Shown: positions 24,433 to 37,824, counted from the first letter of the stretch. The stretch is 64,000 bases of DNA from Capsicum annuum (GCF_002878395.1 NW_025856222.1:5176-69175); one strand, 5' to 3'. Made by a program: numbers and translations. Notes: generated by a model from the sequence alone, not told the origin.

Positions 24433-25577
24433 TAAAAATACTTGGGTTCCTATTTTTATTGACAACACACACCAATATTCTTTCTTATCTCTCAAGTCTC
24501 TCAAGCATCCATACTTAGGGTTTCAAAGAAGAGGGTCATGGAGGGCCTCAAGGGTTTAATTCTCTCCATAATCTTTAGTATTTCAGGTGTGTTACTCTTC
24601 CCTAATTTTTACTTTGCTAATATAATGTGTTTTTAAGTATTATTCATATGGTTTTGTTGTTGGGATTTAAACATGGTTTGAGGGTTTTGAATTAATGTTT
24701 TTATGTGATATTTCATGTTATTATATGTATTGGTTATGTATAAATGGTGGTTTTGAAATCAATTTGATGCATGGATATGGTAAATAAACTAGGGGATTGT
24801 GATTTCCCCAAATGTTGTGAATATTGACAATTGAAGTGGTCATTAATGACCTCAGCCCTATATTATGAAATTGATTTTGAATACTTAAAGTATGAACATT
24901 GAGATACTCTTGAACTATTGCATAATGTGAAAAACTAATGGAGCATTATGATTTTGGATTGGACCTTATGGGGTTGTGTAATCCCCTAAGCTAATGTAGA
25001 ATTAAACCATAAGGTTTGTCAATTTCCCAACTGATGATAATTAGTTTGGCGTGTTAATGTTACTTTGTAAGTGTACTTGGTATCAAGATAGTAACAGAGT
25101 ACACCTAAATGTGTATTATAGTTCAATGATTAGGAATGTGCAATAAATGTTTTAATTGGGCTTTAATGAGGGTTGTGTAGCTGAGTCGTAAAAGTAGAGG
25201 TCCTAAGGGACCAACATTGGAAACCACAGTTCCCGACGCAGGGGTTTAAATAACCGGGTGGTTTGAGTCCCTCTTATTGTATGACTGGGAGGTTCGAGTC
25301 CCCTATATTATATTACATGATTGGCTGCTTCAGTAACGTTGATATGCGATGTGGTTTGAGTCCCCCCATAGTGCATATGCACATCCTGTGGTTTGTACGG
25401 CTACATGCACTAGACCCTTCCAGCTAGGGGAGAGTTAGGACCATATAGCCTGTGGGTGATTTCTTATGTTATGATGGTTGAGATACACAATACAGGCTAA
25501 AGTTTTATAGTGCATGTTAACCCTTATTCCCTTTCCCAACATATTATTTATGTATGTGTATGATGTACACATGATTT
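24433..25577 (+). mobile_element. B-related LTR (B'), left segment, interrupted by element A
   Basis: This resembles the B LTR from its post-TATA region onward ('gtgttactcttccctaattttta' against 'catgtaactcttccccttgttaaat', and lines of 'ggttcgagtcccc'), but it is much more diverged. It continues at 35214 after element A. Its own start is missing, displaced or lost at the B junction. No coding sequence is seen in these 1.1 kb. Confidence 0.65.
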
Positions 25578-28500
25578 TGTAATACCCCGGGAAATTTTTC
25601 GTTGAAATTTTGTGTGTAAACGTGTTAGGTTCTATCTTCTAGAATGAATTATTAATTTTTCATGCGGAATGTCTTAGATTATGACCCACCATTATGTAGA
25701 GTATCGAATAATCTTTCCAATGATATGTGGATCATCCAAAATGGACACCCGAGCGACGAGTTATGAACATTCCGATCGAACCGTGAATAGTAGTGAACAG
25801 TAAAATGTGCAGGAAAAATTACTGAGGCCTGATGTATTTTTGCTCCAAATTTAAATAATAATAACTCCTTGTACATAATGATCTGGGTGACTTACTATAT
25901 ATCAACGGAAAGCTCTGCGAGTCCTCTTTCCGATGAAATTGGGTTCATCCAATTTGTCTATCGGAGGAAAAAGTTATGATCGATCTACTTCAAACTATCA
26001 AAAGTAAATTTTTGGTTCAATTTCAAACGATCATAAATCCTCGTACACAATGATTTGAGTGAGATAATATATATCAACGGAAAGATATGAGAGTCCTCTT
26101 TCTAACGAAATTAGTTTCATCCAATTTGGATATCGGAGTAAAACGTTATGGTTGATCTACTTCAGACTATCAAAATAGTCCACTAAAGGACAGATTCGAG
26201 AATTATTTGATTTTTAAGGGCATTTTGGTCATTATGCATTCACTTCATGGACGAAAATTATCTATTTATACCTATGTTGAGCCATAAAATTCATGTTCTT
26301 CCATCAAAAACATTGAGAGAACTAAACCCTAGGTCAATTTTGAGCTCCAAATATCTTCCAATTTCATCGTAGAAATTCAAATTTGATTCGATAATCGAAC
26401 TCATCATCTCGAGACCTTTGAGGAGAACCCCTTATTTGTGTGAATAGGATTCCATAATCAAGAAGTCAATTTCAAGGTATGTGGGGTTTTGAACAAGAGC
26501 AATCTTCCGTTCTTGTGCCCAAAACTTTAATTTTATTATGGTTTTACATGATTTTGCAAGTGAGATTATGTCTCAATAATTCGATTGTGAGATTATGATG
26601 ATTGAATGAATAAACTTTGATTTATATGATTATCTCAATGTTTTCATGATATGATTTAATAATTATCATTGCGAATTACATACTTTTACCACGAGGTGGT
26701 ATTTTGAATGATTTTGGGACGTATGTCTAGATGGTATTTTGGAATAATATTTTGAGATATGTGTCAAGCTTTATGCTTTCTAATGACGATTTGAATTATT
26801 GAATATATATTTGAGACATGAGATGTCTTGATATCTATAATTGCAAATTTCATATTTTTATTTTAAACGATTTTGAGATATATGTTGAAATGGTATTTTG
26901 GAAGGATTTTGAGATTTATGATAAGCTTAAAGCTTATTCATGATGAAATTGAATCATGGAGAATATTGAGATATAATATTTGAGATGTTACCATGAGTCT
27001 TGATATTTTCTCAGAAATACAGATGTTGTCATGACTTGATAAATTGTTACATTTTGACATTTAAAAAGGTTGAGCTCTATTATTGAAATTTCATGATATT
27101 TGAAAATGGGTATACACTAAAATTACTTTATGAAGGATTTATAAGACTTTGAAATTTTTTCCAATATGGATATACATGATTACTTCATTACTCTACTTCT
27201 TAAATTGAGAATTTATGCTATGAATTGCATACTACTACAGTGAATTGATATTTCTAAAGGCTTTTGAGATAAAAATTGTGATTTGAGTTGTACTGCGGGA
27301 TATGTATTCTTATTATGAATTGAAGGTCTCAAGTACTTTTCAAAAGCTGTTGTCATGATTTAATTGTCGAATTGAAAGAATAATCATTTGAGTACATTAA
27401 CCTTGAACTCGTAGAGTCGAGATGATTTTGACTATGAGAAAGATTGATTTTGATATAGAAGTTCAGATGAATTTTGGTAATTTTTTTCGGATGATTTTGA
27501 TGAGTTGAATTGTTGAAAATATTACGTATTGAGTCTTCATATCCTTGTCCAAATGTCGAGTCGGTTATGGTTCAATGCATCGATACCTTGTTGATGTTGA
27601 AAAAGATTGAAATGTTTTAAGTTAAAGTTGGGGTTAGGAATCCACAAATTGTTTATGAATTAATAATTTGAGAAAGATACATGATTTTGGTTATCATTGT
27701 TGACCCTTGAGATGTTTTGAAGTGGAATTCCTAACGCCTTCTAAGCTTGTCGGGGAGTAGCACTTATCACCGAGAGTAAAATTTGGTATTTCCCCAAATC
27801 TATGTGCCACCATAGGGTTGTTTGATGATATTATTGGCCAGAGAGTCCGATTGTGATTATTGCAGTTTTGAGGTTATACTCCCTGGCAAAGAGTATGACA
27901 CTCCCGCCAACGGGGGTTTCAAATATTGGTATTCTACATAGCTCACGTGGGGTTATTGGTTATAGAAAACTTCTCTGTCCATACAAGTCATGTTTCTTGA
28001 ATTACCAGTCACTCCGATATTTAAGTCAAAGAGTTGAGATGTTATGAGGAATTATGATTACCTATGATGAATTTTGATGATATGATAATTTATGATGATT
28101 ACCATTTGAACTATTTATTATGAAAGTATGAAGAGTATGATTTGATACAACTCAAGCCAAGTGAGTCATTATTGTCTGTATGCATGTTTTCGTGAAATTG
28201 ATGATGTTATTTAAAGTGTTGAATGCACCCCCACATACTCAGTACATTCTCTTTGTGCTGACCCCCATTTACTATTCTATTCAGTTGTAATTTCTAGTCA
28301 GCAGAAAAAGAGTCCTCACAGTTCAGGGACTTGGGTTGGTTATTTCTATTTGGAGCATAGTATCTTCTTTCGTCGGTCGTATTGAGTGTGGTAGTTGGGA
28401 GTCATGACCCGACTATGTACAGACAATACTAGTAGAGGCTTCATAGACAGTAGTAGTAGTTGATTTATTTAGTCTCTTTCTTATATATGTATATGTGTTA

Positions 28501-28678
28501 GTAGAATTTTCATCTTGTAATTCCAATATTGTACTGAATAGATTCTATATTAAGACATTTTCAGCTTCATTCTCTCAGAATTATATTTTAATCAGTTTCT
28601 TTTGAGTTATATCGATGAAAAGGGTTAGTACCCTAAGCACCGTGTGGCATCTCGGAACATGATTTTTGGGATGTTACA
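25578..28678 (+). repeat. Element A, 5' LTR (3101 bp)
   Basis: It aligns with 31929-35213 over its full length; over the first ~300 bp about nine in ten positions agree by eye. It contains a degenerate internal duplication of ~170 bp (25857-26010 and 26026-26180), a possible TATA element CTATTTATACC (26262-26272) and the exon-like phrase 'ggtatgtggggttttgaacaagagc' near 26478. The latter also occurs, inverted, in the E and I LTRs. Confidence 0.9.
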
Positions 28679-28682
28679 AACT

Positions 28683-28694
28683 TGGTACCAGAGC
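28683..28694 (+). other. Element A primer binding site
   Basis: TGGTACCAGAGC follows the LTR after the spacer AACT. There is one mismatch to the initiator-Met primer site TGGTATCAGAGC. Confidence 0.88.
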
Positions 28695-31600
28695 ACAGAG
28701 TGCAAGTGTCCTAGGGTTTCTATGAAGCCGTTTCTAGTAGAGTCTTGCAGAATGGAACGGAGACATATGTACTTTTCTTTGAGAGGCTATAAGACATTTA
28801 GGAAAGGTTTCTATTCTTTCAAGTCTTGAATCGTGCAATAAGTTTAAACTAGATAAGCTACCAAATTTCTTTCTAGGATCTATAAGTGATAGTTTGTACT
28901 TTTCTATCTATATGCTATTCTTGAGATAGTATGAGCAGTAAGTCCCGGTTCTTTCCCTGATAATGTTTTTAGACTGATTAGCAAAATATTTCAGAAGTCT
29001 CATAAAAATGTCTTCAGAAGAGTCTCCCAGTGTGTTTTAAGTTCCAGAAGTTTCATGTTATGTTCTTTTCTTTATGACTAGTTTAGCTAAGATGAGTGGA
29101 TGCGTACTCCTAGATCATCTAATATGGTATGCCAAGTTCCTATCTCCCATAATCTTTCTATCATTATGCTGTTGAAAAATAAAAGCCTAGTGATTTTTTT
29201 TTCAAAACTCATATTCAAAGCCTAGTGGAGCCGTGTGCGGCCTATTTCGATCCACTAGCAACTTGTAGTTCATCTTGTTCCTTGTGCTGGCTGAAAATGT
29301 GGGATGTGGAGGTGTAGTAGTAAGAAGGATGGTAAGTGTGATTTTTTGAGCATAAGTATAGCGAAATCCCTTTTTGCATACAATTGGGTCAATAGGAAAT
29401 GATATAGTTTGTTCAAGGTATGAAATGGGTGTTGACGGTATTTGTATGACAGAGAGTATAGGTTAGTGATGGAAGTACTCGGTGGGTAAGTGTTGTTAAT
29501 CAAGGCGCTCTCCAGATTGCAAGAGGAAGTTAAGTTAAGATATAGAGAGCTATGAACTATGTTAAGTTCTGTATGAAGGATAGATAGTAGTGACGGGTGA
29601 AAGAGGATGTGTTAATGGATTGTGAATAAGATAGGCTATATGATTAGGACCAATTATTATTGTTATAAAGTTTAAGTGGGCTAGTGTTCATGGATGTGTT
29701 GTTTTATAATCTTCACGTGAGAGTTATGATTGAGATGGAGTTGTAAATTATGTGAAGTGTGAGACCTTAAGTTTGAACGATTGGTGATCATGAACCCGAA
29801 TTTGACGGTTTTCGGATTAATGGTATTAGTTGTCGGAAGTGACCTAATAGGATTGAACGGTGTACACAAGAGTTTAAGTGTAGTTGACTTGTAATTAAGT
29901 TTAATATTATATTATGATGAGAAAGTTCACCCAAGATATTATGGGACTGCTTTAATTTCGAGGATTAGTGTATGTGGTGTAGTGAGTCGTATCATGGGAT
30001 TGTTAGATGGATAAATACTACTTAGACAATGGATGATGTTTTGATGGCTAAGTTAAGGAGAGGCGTATGATTGGAAATATTGAGCCTCTTAAGTGTGATT
30101 TTGATTCTTATGGGTTAGAAACATAAGTTCATAGGCATGGTATTAGAGAGAGAAGACAAAAGTAGCATGGTCTATCAAAAGGTTAGAAAGTATTCAAGTT
30201 GAGCTAATAGAAATAAGAGTTGAAACACTAGATGGTGTACGTTCTAGCGATAGAGATGTTCGTGGAGATTCAAAATTAGTAAGCATTTGAGAATTTGAGT
30301 GGTGGCTTATAGCTAAGGGGGAGATGATAGAACAAGTAGTCAAGTCAAGCTTTTACATTTTAGTAGAAGTACCAGTAAGTTGTAAATTTGCTGTGAGAAA
30401 GATCGATGCTTGACCCAATCTTATTTCAGTATTTTCAGTTGTCCCAAAACCTACTCATGTTTTACATTTCAGTTCCATGATCTTAATTCATGTTCATACA
30501 CGTAATGGAGAATTACATACTCTTCTAGTTTCCAAAAATGAGAAATTCCAGTTCTTCTAGCAGTTGGAATCACATTCCACAAGTTATGAGCTCTAAATTC
30601 AGGGCATGCCGCCCATGACTTATATACTCAAGTTTTATAGTATCTTTAGTTTTAGTACTCAGGCAATACTCTTATTGATCAGTGAGATTCATTTTCTGTT
30701 ATGGGTGTCTTCAGTTTTGATAACATAATGAACCCATTGTATTTGATATTTTATTCCTAAGGCCTCAATAGAGAGAGTCAAGTTATTTATATTATCCCTT
30801 CATGTTTCAGGTCTTTATGTTTTAAAGTTTTGTGACCTTTTCATTAAGTCAAGCTAATGGTGTTGAGCAGTTGTCTAGAAGGGAGAGAAGATACTTCCTT
30901 ATCTATGATAAAAGGTGGTGTGCTCACGGCAGTGAAGTGCAGTTAGATTGAGGCTAAGTCCTTGATACATGCTGTGGTTAGTTGAAGTTTTAAATGTTTA
31001 TTTGGAAAGATTGTTGTGCGTTCGTTTTATGCTCTTCTATGAGGTTGTAGGAATAGTAATACAGAATTTTTATTCATAGTTCAATTCGTTGAGAAAATGT
31101 TATGTGTGCCGTTTAAAGAATTGACCCGTATGTGTGAATGATGTAGTTGATGGAATCTTAGAGAAAGCGAGGAAGATGCTTTATGAGTGTTCGTTTAGAG
31201 GTGCATGTGCGAAGTGCTATGTGGTTATGAGTATAGGCTTTAATATTATGGTTGTATATCTAAAAGAATGCACCGCAAGTTAGCGGATCCCTAGTATAAG
31301 ATTGTATGTGGTTGTTGGAGTAGCAATAAGAGTTATGTTTGAAGTGAGGAGTTGTGAGGCTCATTGTGTATTGAGGTTCATGATATAGATTAATATTATA
31401 GTGTTATGTGGCGGATCTCATGAGTACTTGGAGTTAGGCTTGAACATCGTCGAGGGAGTAGTTAGGAAGTGTTGCTAAGTTTGGAAGCAAGGAGTTATGT
31501 TTCCCAGGACCTAGAAATTCCTATCTTAATTTATGCCATATGGGTCCTTGTTCCCATATGATAGGATTGTATCAAATTATGGTTCATTTTCTCCCCGAAC

Positions 31601-31915
31601 AATGTCATTTGAATCTTTTGGAGGGAGTGTTGAGGGACTTTTCATTTGGGTGCAAGTGGTCCTTCTTTTGATGAGATCCCCTTCGAGACTTTTGATTCTC
31701 AGTCTCTGAATAAACCAAAGATATCGATTCCTTAAAATCAGCCTCCTTTGTTTAAGATCCAACTATGTGACCATTCTCATTATGAATTGCATGTTCTATG
31801 AAGTATTCGAAAGTTTGGAGTGAAGTAAGTGGATTGATTTCATTATCCCAGCTTTTTGTCCTTAATTCCATGGTATTCTGTACTTATTCATCGACATTCG
31901 AGGACGAATGTTTCC

Positions 31916-31928
31916 AAGGGGGAGATGA
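31916..31928 (+). other. Element A polypurine tract
   Basis: AAGGGGGAGATGA lies directly before the 3' LTR. Confidence 0.88.
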
Positions 31929-34900
31929 TGTAATACCCCAGGAAATTTTTCATTGAAATTTTGTGCGTAAATGTGTTGGGTTCTATCTTCTAGAATGAAT
32001 TATAAATTTTTCATACAGAATGTCTTAGATTATGACACACCATTGCGTAGAGTATCGAATAAGCTTTCCAACTATATGTGGATCATCCAAAACGGACACC
32101 CAAGCGACGAGTTATGAACATTCCGATCGAATCGTGAATAGTAGTGAACAGTAAAACGTGTAGGAAAAAGTACTGAGGCCTGGCGTATTTTTGCTCCAAC
32201 TTTATTCGATCATAACTCCTTGTACATAATATCTGAGTGATCTACTATTTATCAATGGAAAGCTCTGTGAGTCCTCTTACCGATGAAATTGGTTTCATCC
32301 AATTTGTTTATCGAAGCAAAACATTATGGTCTATCTACTTCATCCTACCAAAATTGAATTTTTGGGTCAACTTTAAACGATCATAACTCCTCGTACACAA
32401 TGATTTGGGTGAGAAATATATATCAACGGAAAGATATGAGAGTTCTCTTTCTAATGAAATTAGTTTGATCCAATTTGGATATCAGAATAAAACATTATGG
32501 TTGATCTACTTCAGACTATCAAAACAGTCAACCAAAGGACAGATTCAAGAATTATTTGATTTTTAAGGGCATTTTGGTCATTATGCCTTCACTTCATGGA
32601 TGAAAATTGTCCATTTATACCTATATTGAGCCATAAAATTCATGTTCTTCCATCAAAAACATTGAGAGAACTAAACCCTAGGTCCATTTTGAGCTCCAAA
32701 TATCTTCCAATTTCACCGTACAAATTCAAATTTGATCCAATAATCGAATTCATCATCTCGAGACCTTTGAGGAGCACCCCTTATTTGTGTAAATAGGATT
32801 CCAAAATCTAGAAGTCAATTTCAAGGTATGTGGGGTTTTGAACAAGAGCAATTTTCCATTCTTCTACCCAAAGTTTTAATTTTATTATGGTTTTACATGA
32901 TTTTACAAGTGAGATTATGTCTAAATAATTCGATTATGACATTATGATGATTGAATGAATAAACTTTGATATATATGATTATCTCAACGTTTTCATGATA
33001 TGATTTAATAATTATCATTGCAAATTACACACTTTTACCACAAGGTGGTATTTTGAATGATTTTGGGACGTATGTCGAGATGGTATTTTGGAATAATATT
33101 TTGAGATATATGTCAAGCTTTATGCTTTCCAATGACGATTTGAATTCTTGAATATATATTTGAGACATGAGATGTCTTGATATCTATAACTGTAAATTTC
33201 TTATTTTTATTTTGAACGATTTCAAAATATATGTTGAAATGGTATTTTGGAATGATTTTGACAATTTGAATTATTGAATATATATTTGAGATATGAGATT
33301 TCTTGATATCTATAATTGTAAATTTCATATTTTTATTTTGAACGATTTCAAGATATATGTTGAAATGGTATTTTGGAATGATTTTGAGATTTATGATAAG
33401 CTTAAAGCTTCTTTATGAAGAAATTGAATCATTGAGCATATTGAGATATAATATTTGAGATGTTACCATGAGTCTTGATATTTTCTCAAAAATATTGATT
33501 TTGTCATGACTTTATAGATTGTTACATTTTGACATTTAAAAAGGTTGAGTTTTATTATTGAAATTTCATGATATTCGAAAATGGGTATACACTCAAATAA
33601 CTTTATGAAGGATTTATAAGACTTTGAAATTTTTTCGATATGGATATACAAGATTACTTCATTACTCTACTTCTTAAATTGAGAATTTATGCTATGAATT
33701 GCATACTACTACAACGAATTGATATTTCTAAAGGCTTTCAAGATAAAAGTTGTGATTTGAGTTGTACTACGGGATATGTATTCTTATTATGGATTGAGGG
33801 TCTCAAGTGCTCTTCAAAAGCTATTGTCATGATTTAATTGTCGAACTGAAAGAATAATCATTTGAGTACATTAACCTTGAACTCGCAGAGTCGAGATGAT
33901 TTTGACTATGAGAAAGATTGATTTTGATATAGATGTTTAGATGAATTTTGGTGTTTTTTTCTGGATGATTTTGATGAGTTGAATTGTTGAAAATATTACG
34001 TATTGAGTCTTCATATCCTTGTCCAAATGTAGAGTCAATTATGGTTCAATACATTGATACCTTGTTGATGTTGAAAAAGATTGAAATATTTTATGTCAAA
34101 GTTGGGGTTAGGAATCCACCAATTGTTGATGAATTAATAATTTGAGAAAGATACATGATTTTGGTCATCATTGTTGACCCTTGAGATATTTTGAAGTGGA
34201 ATCCCTAACGCATTCTGAGGTTGTCAGGGAGTAGTATTTAGCACCGAGAGGGAAATTGGGTATTTCCCCAAACCTATGTACCACCGTACGGTTGTTTGAT
34301 GATAAGATTATTGGCCAGTGCCCGATTGTGATTATTGTAGTTTTAAGGTCGTACTCTCTGGAAAAGAGTATGACTCTCCCGCTAATGGAGGTTTCAAACG
34401 TTGGTATTCCACGTAGCTCACGTGGGGTTGTTGGTCATTGGAAACTCCCCTATCCATAAAAGTCATGTTTCTTGAATTACTGAGTCACTCTGAGATTTGA
34501 GTCAAAGAGTTGAGATGTTATGAGGAATTATGATTAATTATGATGAACTTTGACGATATGATAATTTATGATGATTTGTCATAATTTATGATTTATGATG
34601 ATTTACATGGATTATGAGATTTTACCATTTGAACTATTTACTATGAAAGTATGAAGAGTATGATTTGATATAACTCAAGCCAAGTGAGTCATCATTGTCT
34701 GTATGCCTTTTTTCATGAAATTGATGATGTTATTTAAAGTGTTGTATGCAGCCCCACATACTCAGTACATTCTCTTTGTGCTAACCCCCATTTACTATTC
34801 TATTCAGTTGTAATTTCTGATCAGCAGGTAAAGAGTCCTCACAGTTCAGGGACTTGGGTTGGTTATTTCAGTTTGGAGCATGGTATCTTCTTTCGTCGGT

Positions 34901-35213
34901 CGTATTGAGTGTGGTAGTTGGGAGTCATGACCCGACTATGTACAGAAAATACTAGCAGAGGCTTCATAGACAGTAGTAGTAGTTGATTTATTTAGTCTCT
35001 TTCTTATATATGTATATGTGTTAGTAGAATTATCATCTTGTAATTCCAATATACTGAATAGATTCTGTATTGAGACATTTTCAGCTTCATTCTCTCATAA
35101 TTATATTTTAATCAGTTGCTTTTGAGTTATACCAATGAAAAAGGTTAGCTTGGGGTCACTTGTGACCCTAAGCACCGTGTGGCATCTCGGAACTTGATTT
35201 TCGGGATGTTACA
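31929..35213 (+). repeat. Element A, 3' LTR (3285 bp)
   Basis: It pairs with 25578-28678. It is about 180 bp longer, mainly because of a ~126-bp tandem duplication (about 33141-33390) and small insertions near 34580 and 35150 that the 5' LTR lacks. Open frames in it (for example 32596-32796) are LTR sequence. Confidence 0.9.
33141..33390 (+). repeat. Tandem duplication (period about 126 bp) in the A 3' LTR
   Basis: Two copies start at 'tgaattcttgaatatat' (33141) and 'tgaattattgaatatat' (33267). Each continues through 'cttgatatctata' to 'gaaatggtattttggaatgattttga'. The 5' LTR has one copy, so the duplication arose after insertion or during the last reverse transcription. Confidence 0.82.
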
Positions 35214-35713
35214 GGTTTTGAGTCAGATTTGACTTGGATTTATTTTATTCCCTATTCCTGAGTTACATGCTACTGCTCAACCTACTAACCATCTTTGGAC
35301 GTTCTATCCTCATGCGATTCAGGCACCAAAGATATTTCTACTTTTCTTAATAGAGTTAGGTCGATTGGCTCAGTTTGTCGGTCGGTTTTGGTGAACTAGT
35401 GAGCTTCCATTCTCCAAAAAACATAATTAGTTCATCAGTTTTCTTTTCATAGATTAGAATTGTGAGTTTACATTACCATTAATATTGTCATTGTTAGGGT
35501 CAAGGTCATGTTCCAATACTTTATTGATTTCAATTTTGTTTAGAAGGCTTTGTGGCTTACTGTGGACTTGGGTGATGTTAGTTGGTTACCAATTGTCAAA
35601 ATACAAACATTACTTATATTCTTTTAGCTTATCCTATGCTATCTTGTTATATGTTTGGAATTCATCCAATGTTTTGGTTATTGTGTTCTATTTGGTTAGG
35701 TGCAGAGGGTAGT
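35214..35713 (+). mobile_element. B-related LTR (B'), right segment
   Basis: It continues the LTR interrupted by element A: 'gagttacatgctactgctcaacctactaaccatctttgg' corresponds to the B LTR stretch near 23935-23970, and 'ggtcaaggtcatgttcc...tggacttgggt' to 24150-24220. The end is lost near 35713, where the minus-strand element J begins. This boundary is approximate. Confidence 0.62.
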
Positions 35714-37824
35714 CTCTGTTCCTCATTAGACTTGAGATACCTATCACGTCTAAGACTTGGTTTTGGTCCTGGTAGTTTAATATCTTCAAGAAGAGGGATG
35801 TTCACACTCAACTCCTTCGGCACAGCAATAAACCTCTTATGTTCCCTTCTTTAGATTTTTTCTTCAATCTTTGTGGAAAAGGTAGGGAAGGTCATGGAAT
35901 AGGCTTCTAGATTGGTTGGACATCCTTACCCTTTTCTTTCTCATTTTTAGCTCATTTCTCAACACCGATTTGATTTTTGAGATGTCTCAAAATTAGTCGC
36001 CAACTTCTTAATTTCAGCTTCGAGTGCATCATCAACATCAATAGTATCATCCGTTACTTTATCATCTATAGGCATAGATGTATCAATAGTATCCCTAAAA
36101 CTATGAGAGGTGATGGATAAGAAATGACATCATTTTTAGGATTCTAAATGGTATTTCTCAGAAAAGTGCCTAGTTGATATTGATTGAAAGTAGGTGACAT
36201 CATACCAAATTGTTACTCAAGCTACTTAATCGTGGTAGCATGCCTTTCTTAATCCTTTTAAGGAAACTCTCGTGGCTCTCTGAACCCTTAACCAGGTTTG
36301 TAAGCAAACTTCCATCTTTGAGTCAGCATCATTATTTCCCGTGGATTATACAGACAATATTTTCCTTAGAATCATTCTTTCTGCTTCAGTCACCATCTCA
36401 TTCTCCGCTCTGTTCCTAGAATAATTTTGACCTTTATTTCCTTGCCTCGTGTTGCAAGTATTCTAATAGGATCCTTGGTCCTTGTCTCCAAAATTTGCCA
36501 TCTCTATATCCAAGTACTTTGTTTTCTCCTCAGAGTCGTACTCATCTTGTCTAATAGATTTACCTTGTGTGCCTACTGGATTCACCTTTTCTACTCGAAT
36601 AGTGCAAACTTCTTATTAAGTGACCCAATCCCCATCATAAGATATGCTATCTCTTGAGCCACTATATCATCTAGGTCTCTCTACTAACTTTAATCACTAA
36701 TAGCATAAGTTTTAGCTCCCCTATATGCCTCTCGAGTATTCCGTCCTCAATGGGTTTTATTGATCCAGTGTAATATTTCTGCAGGCCTGCTCCAAACAAA
36801 GACATATGAATGTCCAACCAGTAATAGTGTTAGCAACAACTTTTGTGTTTTCATTTAGGGCTATATAGAATATCATAAGCAAATTCCTCCCTGAAATTCT
36901 ACAATTGGGCATATTCATCAACTTCTTCTTGAATCTCAACCAATCTCGTATAGAGACTCTAAATGTAATTGTCTAAATTTATAAATCTCATCCTTCAAAT
37001 GCAGTATTCTTGAAAGCAAGAAAAATCTATCCAATAATTGTGTTCGCAACTCATTCCAAGTGGTAATGAACCCACATGGTTGTTCTCCAAACCATAATGT
37101 CACTTAGACTGTAAGAGAGCAAAGGAACAACCTAAGTCTCAAATCTTCCTGACTTACCCTAGATATATTATATAAAGTGCAAATCCCAATGAAATTCATA
37201 GTGTGAATGTTGGCTTCATTAGTCACCAAACTAACAAACACACCATTCAGATTAAGCAACTAAATCATAGCACTCGTAATATTAAATTTCACCCCTTGGG
37301 GAAACTCTGGAGAAATAATATCTCCTAACTTAATCTTTTTAACATACCCCAAATCTTCATACGGATCATCATACACTGGCAAGTAATGATAAGTCGGTGG
37401 CTGAACTCGATCTCTTCTAATTTTGTCCCAATTGAGTGTTGCTCAATGATCTACTACCTCATGTCTAGCAGTTTTCTCAGCACGTTGGGCTAGTGCCAAC
37501 ATTGTATTTTCTTTGTCTAAGAACCAGTTAGTAGTTTCCTCAATAATCTCATGAACTACAGCCAAAGTTGGACAATTTAATGCATTTGGATCATCTTGAA
37601 GCTTCTTATGTCGGGCTCCATGCTCATACTCTTCCATATTACAATTTTGTAGTAAGGATCTTTCAAGCTCGGGATAAAAAGTAATTAAAGGATCTCCATG
37701 ACTCCTCATACCGGGTAGATACTGATGTATGCCCTATAAATAGCTAAAAATAGAAAACTAAAACATCAACAACCTTAATAAATAAATCTACAATCGTATT
37801 CCCGACAATGGTGCCAAAATTTAA
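35714..37824 (-). pseudogene. Element J: Tat/Athila-type gag remnant
   Basis: Read on the minus strand from the primer site, the first open piece is 37709-37443 (88 aa). Then come broken blocks of a retrotransposon Gag: WNELRTQLLDRFFLLSRIL, KDEIYKFRQLHLESLYEI and RFKKKLMNMPNC. Near 35885-35841 is FPQRLKKKSKEG followed by ELSVNIPLLE, the conserved Gag-to-protease linker of the Tat/Ogre/Athila lineages. Stops and frameshifts are frequent. No protease active site, RT, RNase H or integrase follows; the element breaks off at about 35713 against the B' LTR, so pol and the 3' LTR are missing. The assignment to Tat versus Athila is uncertain. Confidence 0.75.
37801..37816 (-). other. Element J primer binding site (Tat/Athila type)
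   Basis: The minus strand reads TGGCACCATTGTCGGG, close to the TGGCGCCGTTGTCGGG form typical of plant non-chromovirus Ty3/gypsy elements. It differs from the initiator-Met sites used by A, C, D and E. Confidence 0.82.

Larger units (their letters stand above)
28679..31928 (+). other. Element A internal region, non-coding
   Basis: The first ~150 bp (leader) share 'tagagtcttg', 'gaggctataagacatttagga' and neighbouring phrases with the leader of element E. Beyond that I see no Gag, protease, RT, RNase H or integrase motif in any frame. The longest open frames are about 60-77 aa and unrelated to retroelement proteins. The end carries 'cattcgaggacgaatg', the phrase that precedes the purine tract in E. 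The region must act in cis (packaging, dimerisation, priming) if the element moved. Confidence 0.8.
25578..35213 (+). mobile_element. Element A: LARD-like non-autonomous LTR retrotransposon, 9.6 kb
   Basis: Two long direct LTRs (25578-28678 and 31929-35213) run from TGTAATACCCC to GGGATGTTACA. After the 5' LTR comes AACT and a primer site TGGTACCAGAGC; before the 3' LTR comes the purine tract AAGGGGGAGATGA. The flanks GATTT (25573-25577) and GGTTT (35214-35218) are a target-site duplication with one mismatch, and the flanking sequence rejoins as a B-like LTR. The 3.25 kb internal region has no gag, protease, RT or integrase reading on either strand. Long LTRs around a multi-kilobase non-coding interior is the definition of a LARD. 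The leader resembles that of element E, so a chromovirus like E may have been the helper (inference). Confidence 0.88.

Noticed and set aside
24433..25577. Unique host intergenic sequence between elements B and A
   Set aside because: Phrases align, in order, with the B LTR and continue at 35214, so it is a diverged LTR.
35736..35780. Plus-strand LGFGPGSL resembling the post-protease block of element B (LGFGPESL)
   Set aside because: Only eight residues match, with no supporting flanks, and the opposite strand reads as the conserved Tat/Athila Gag linker.
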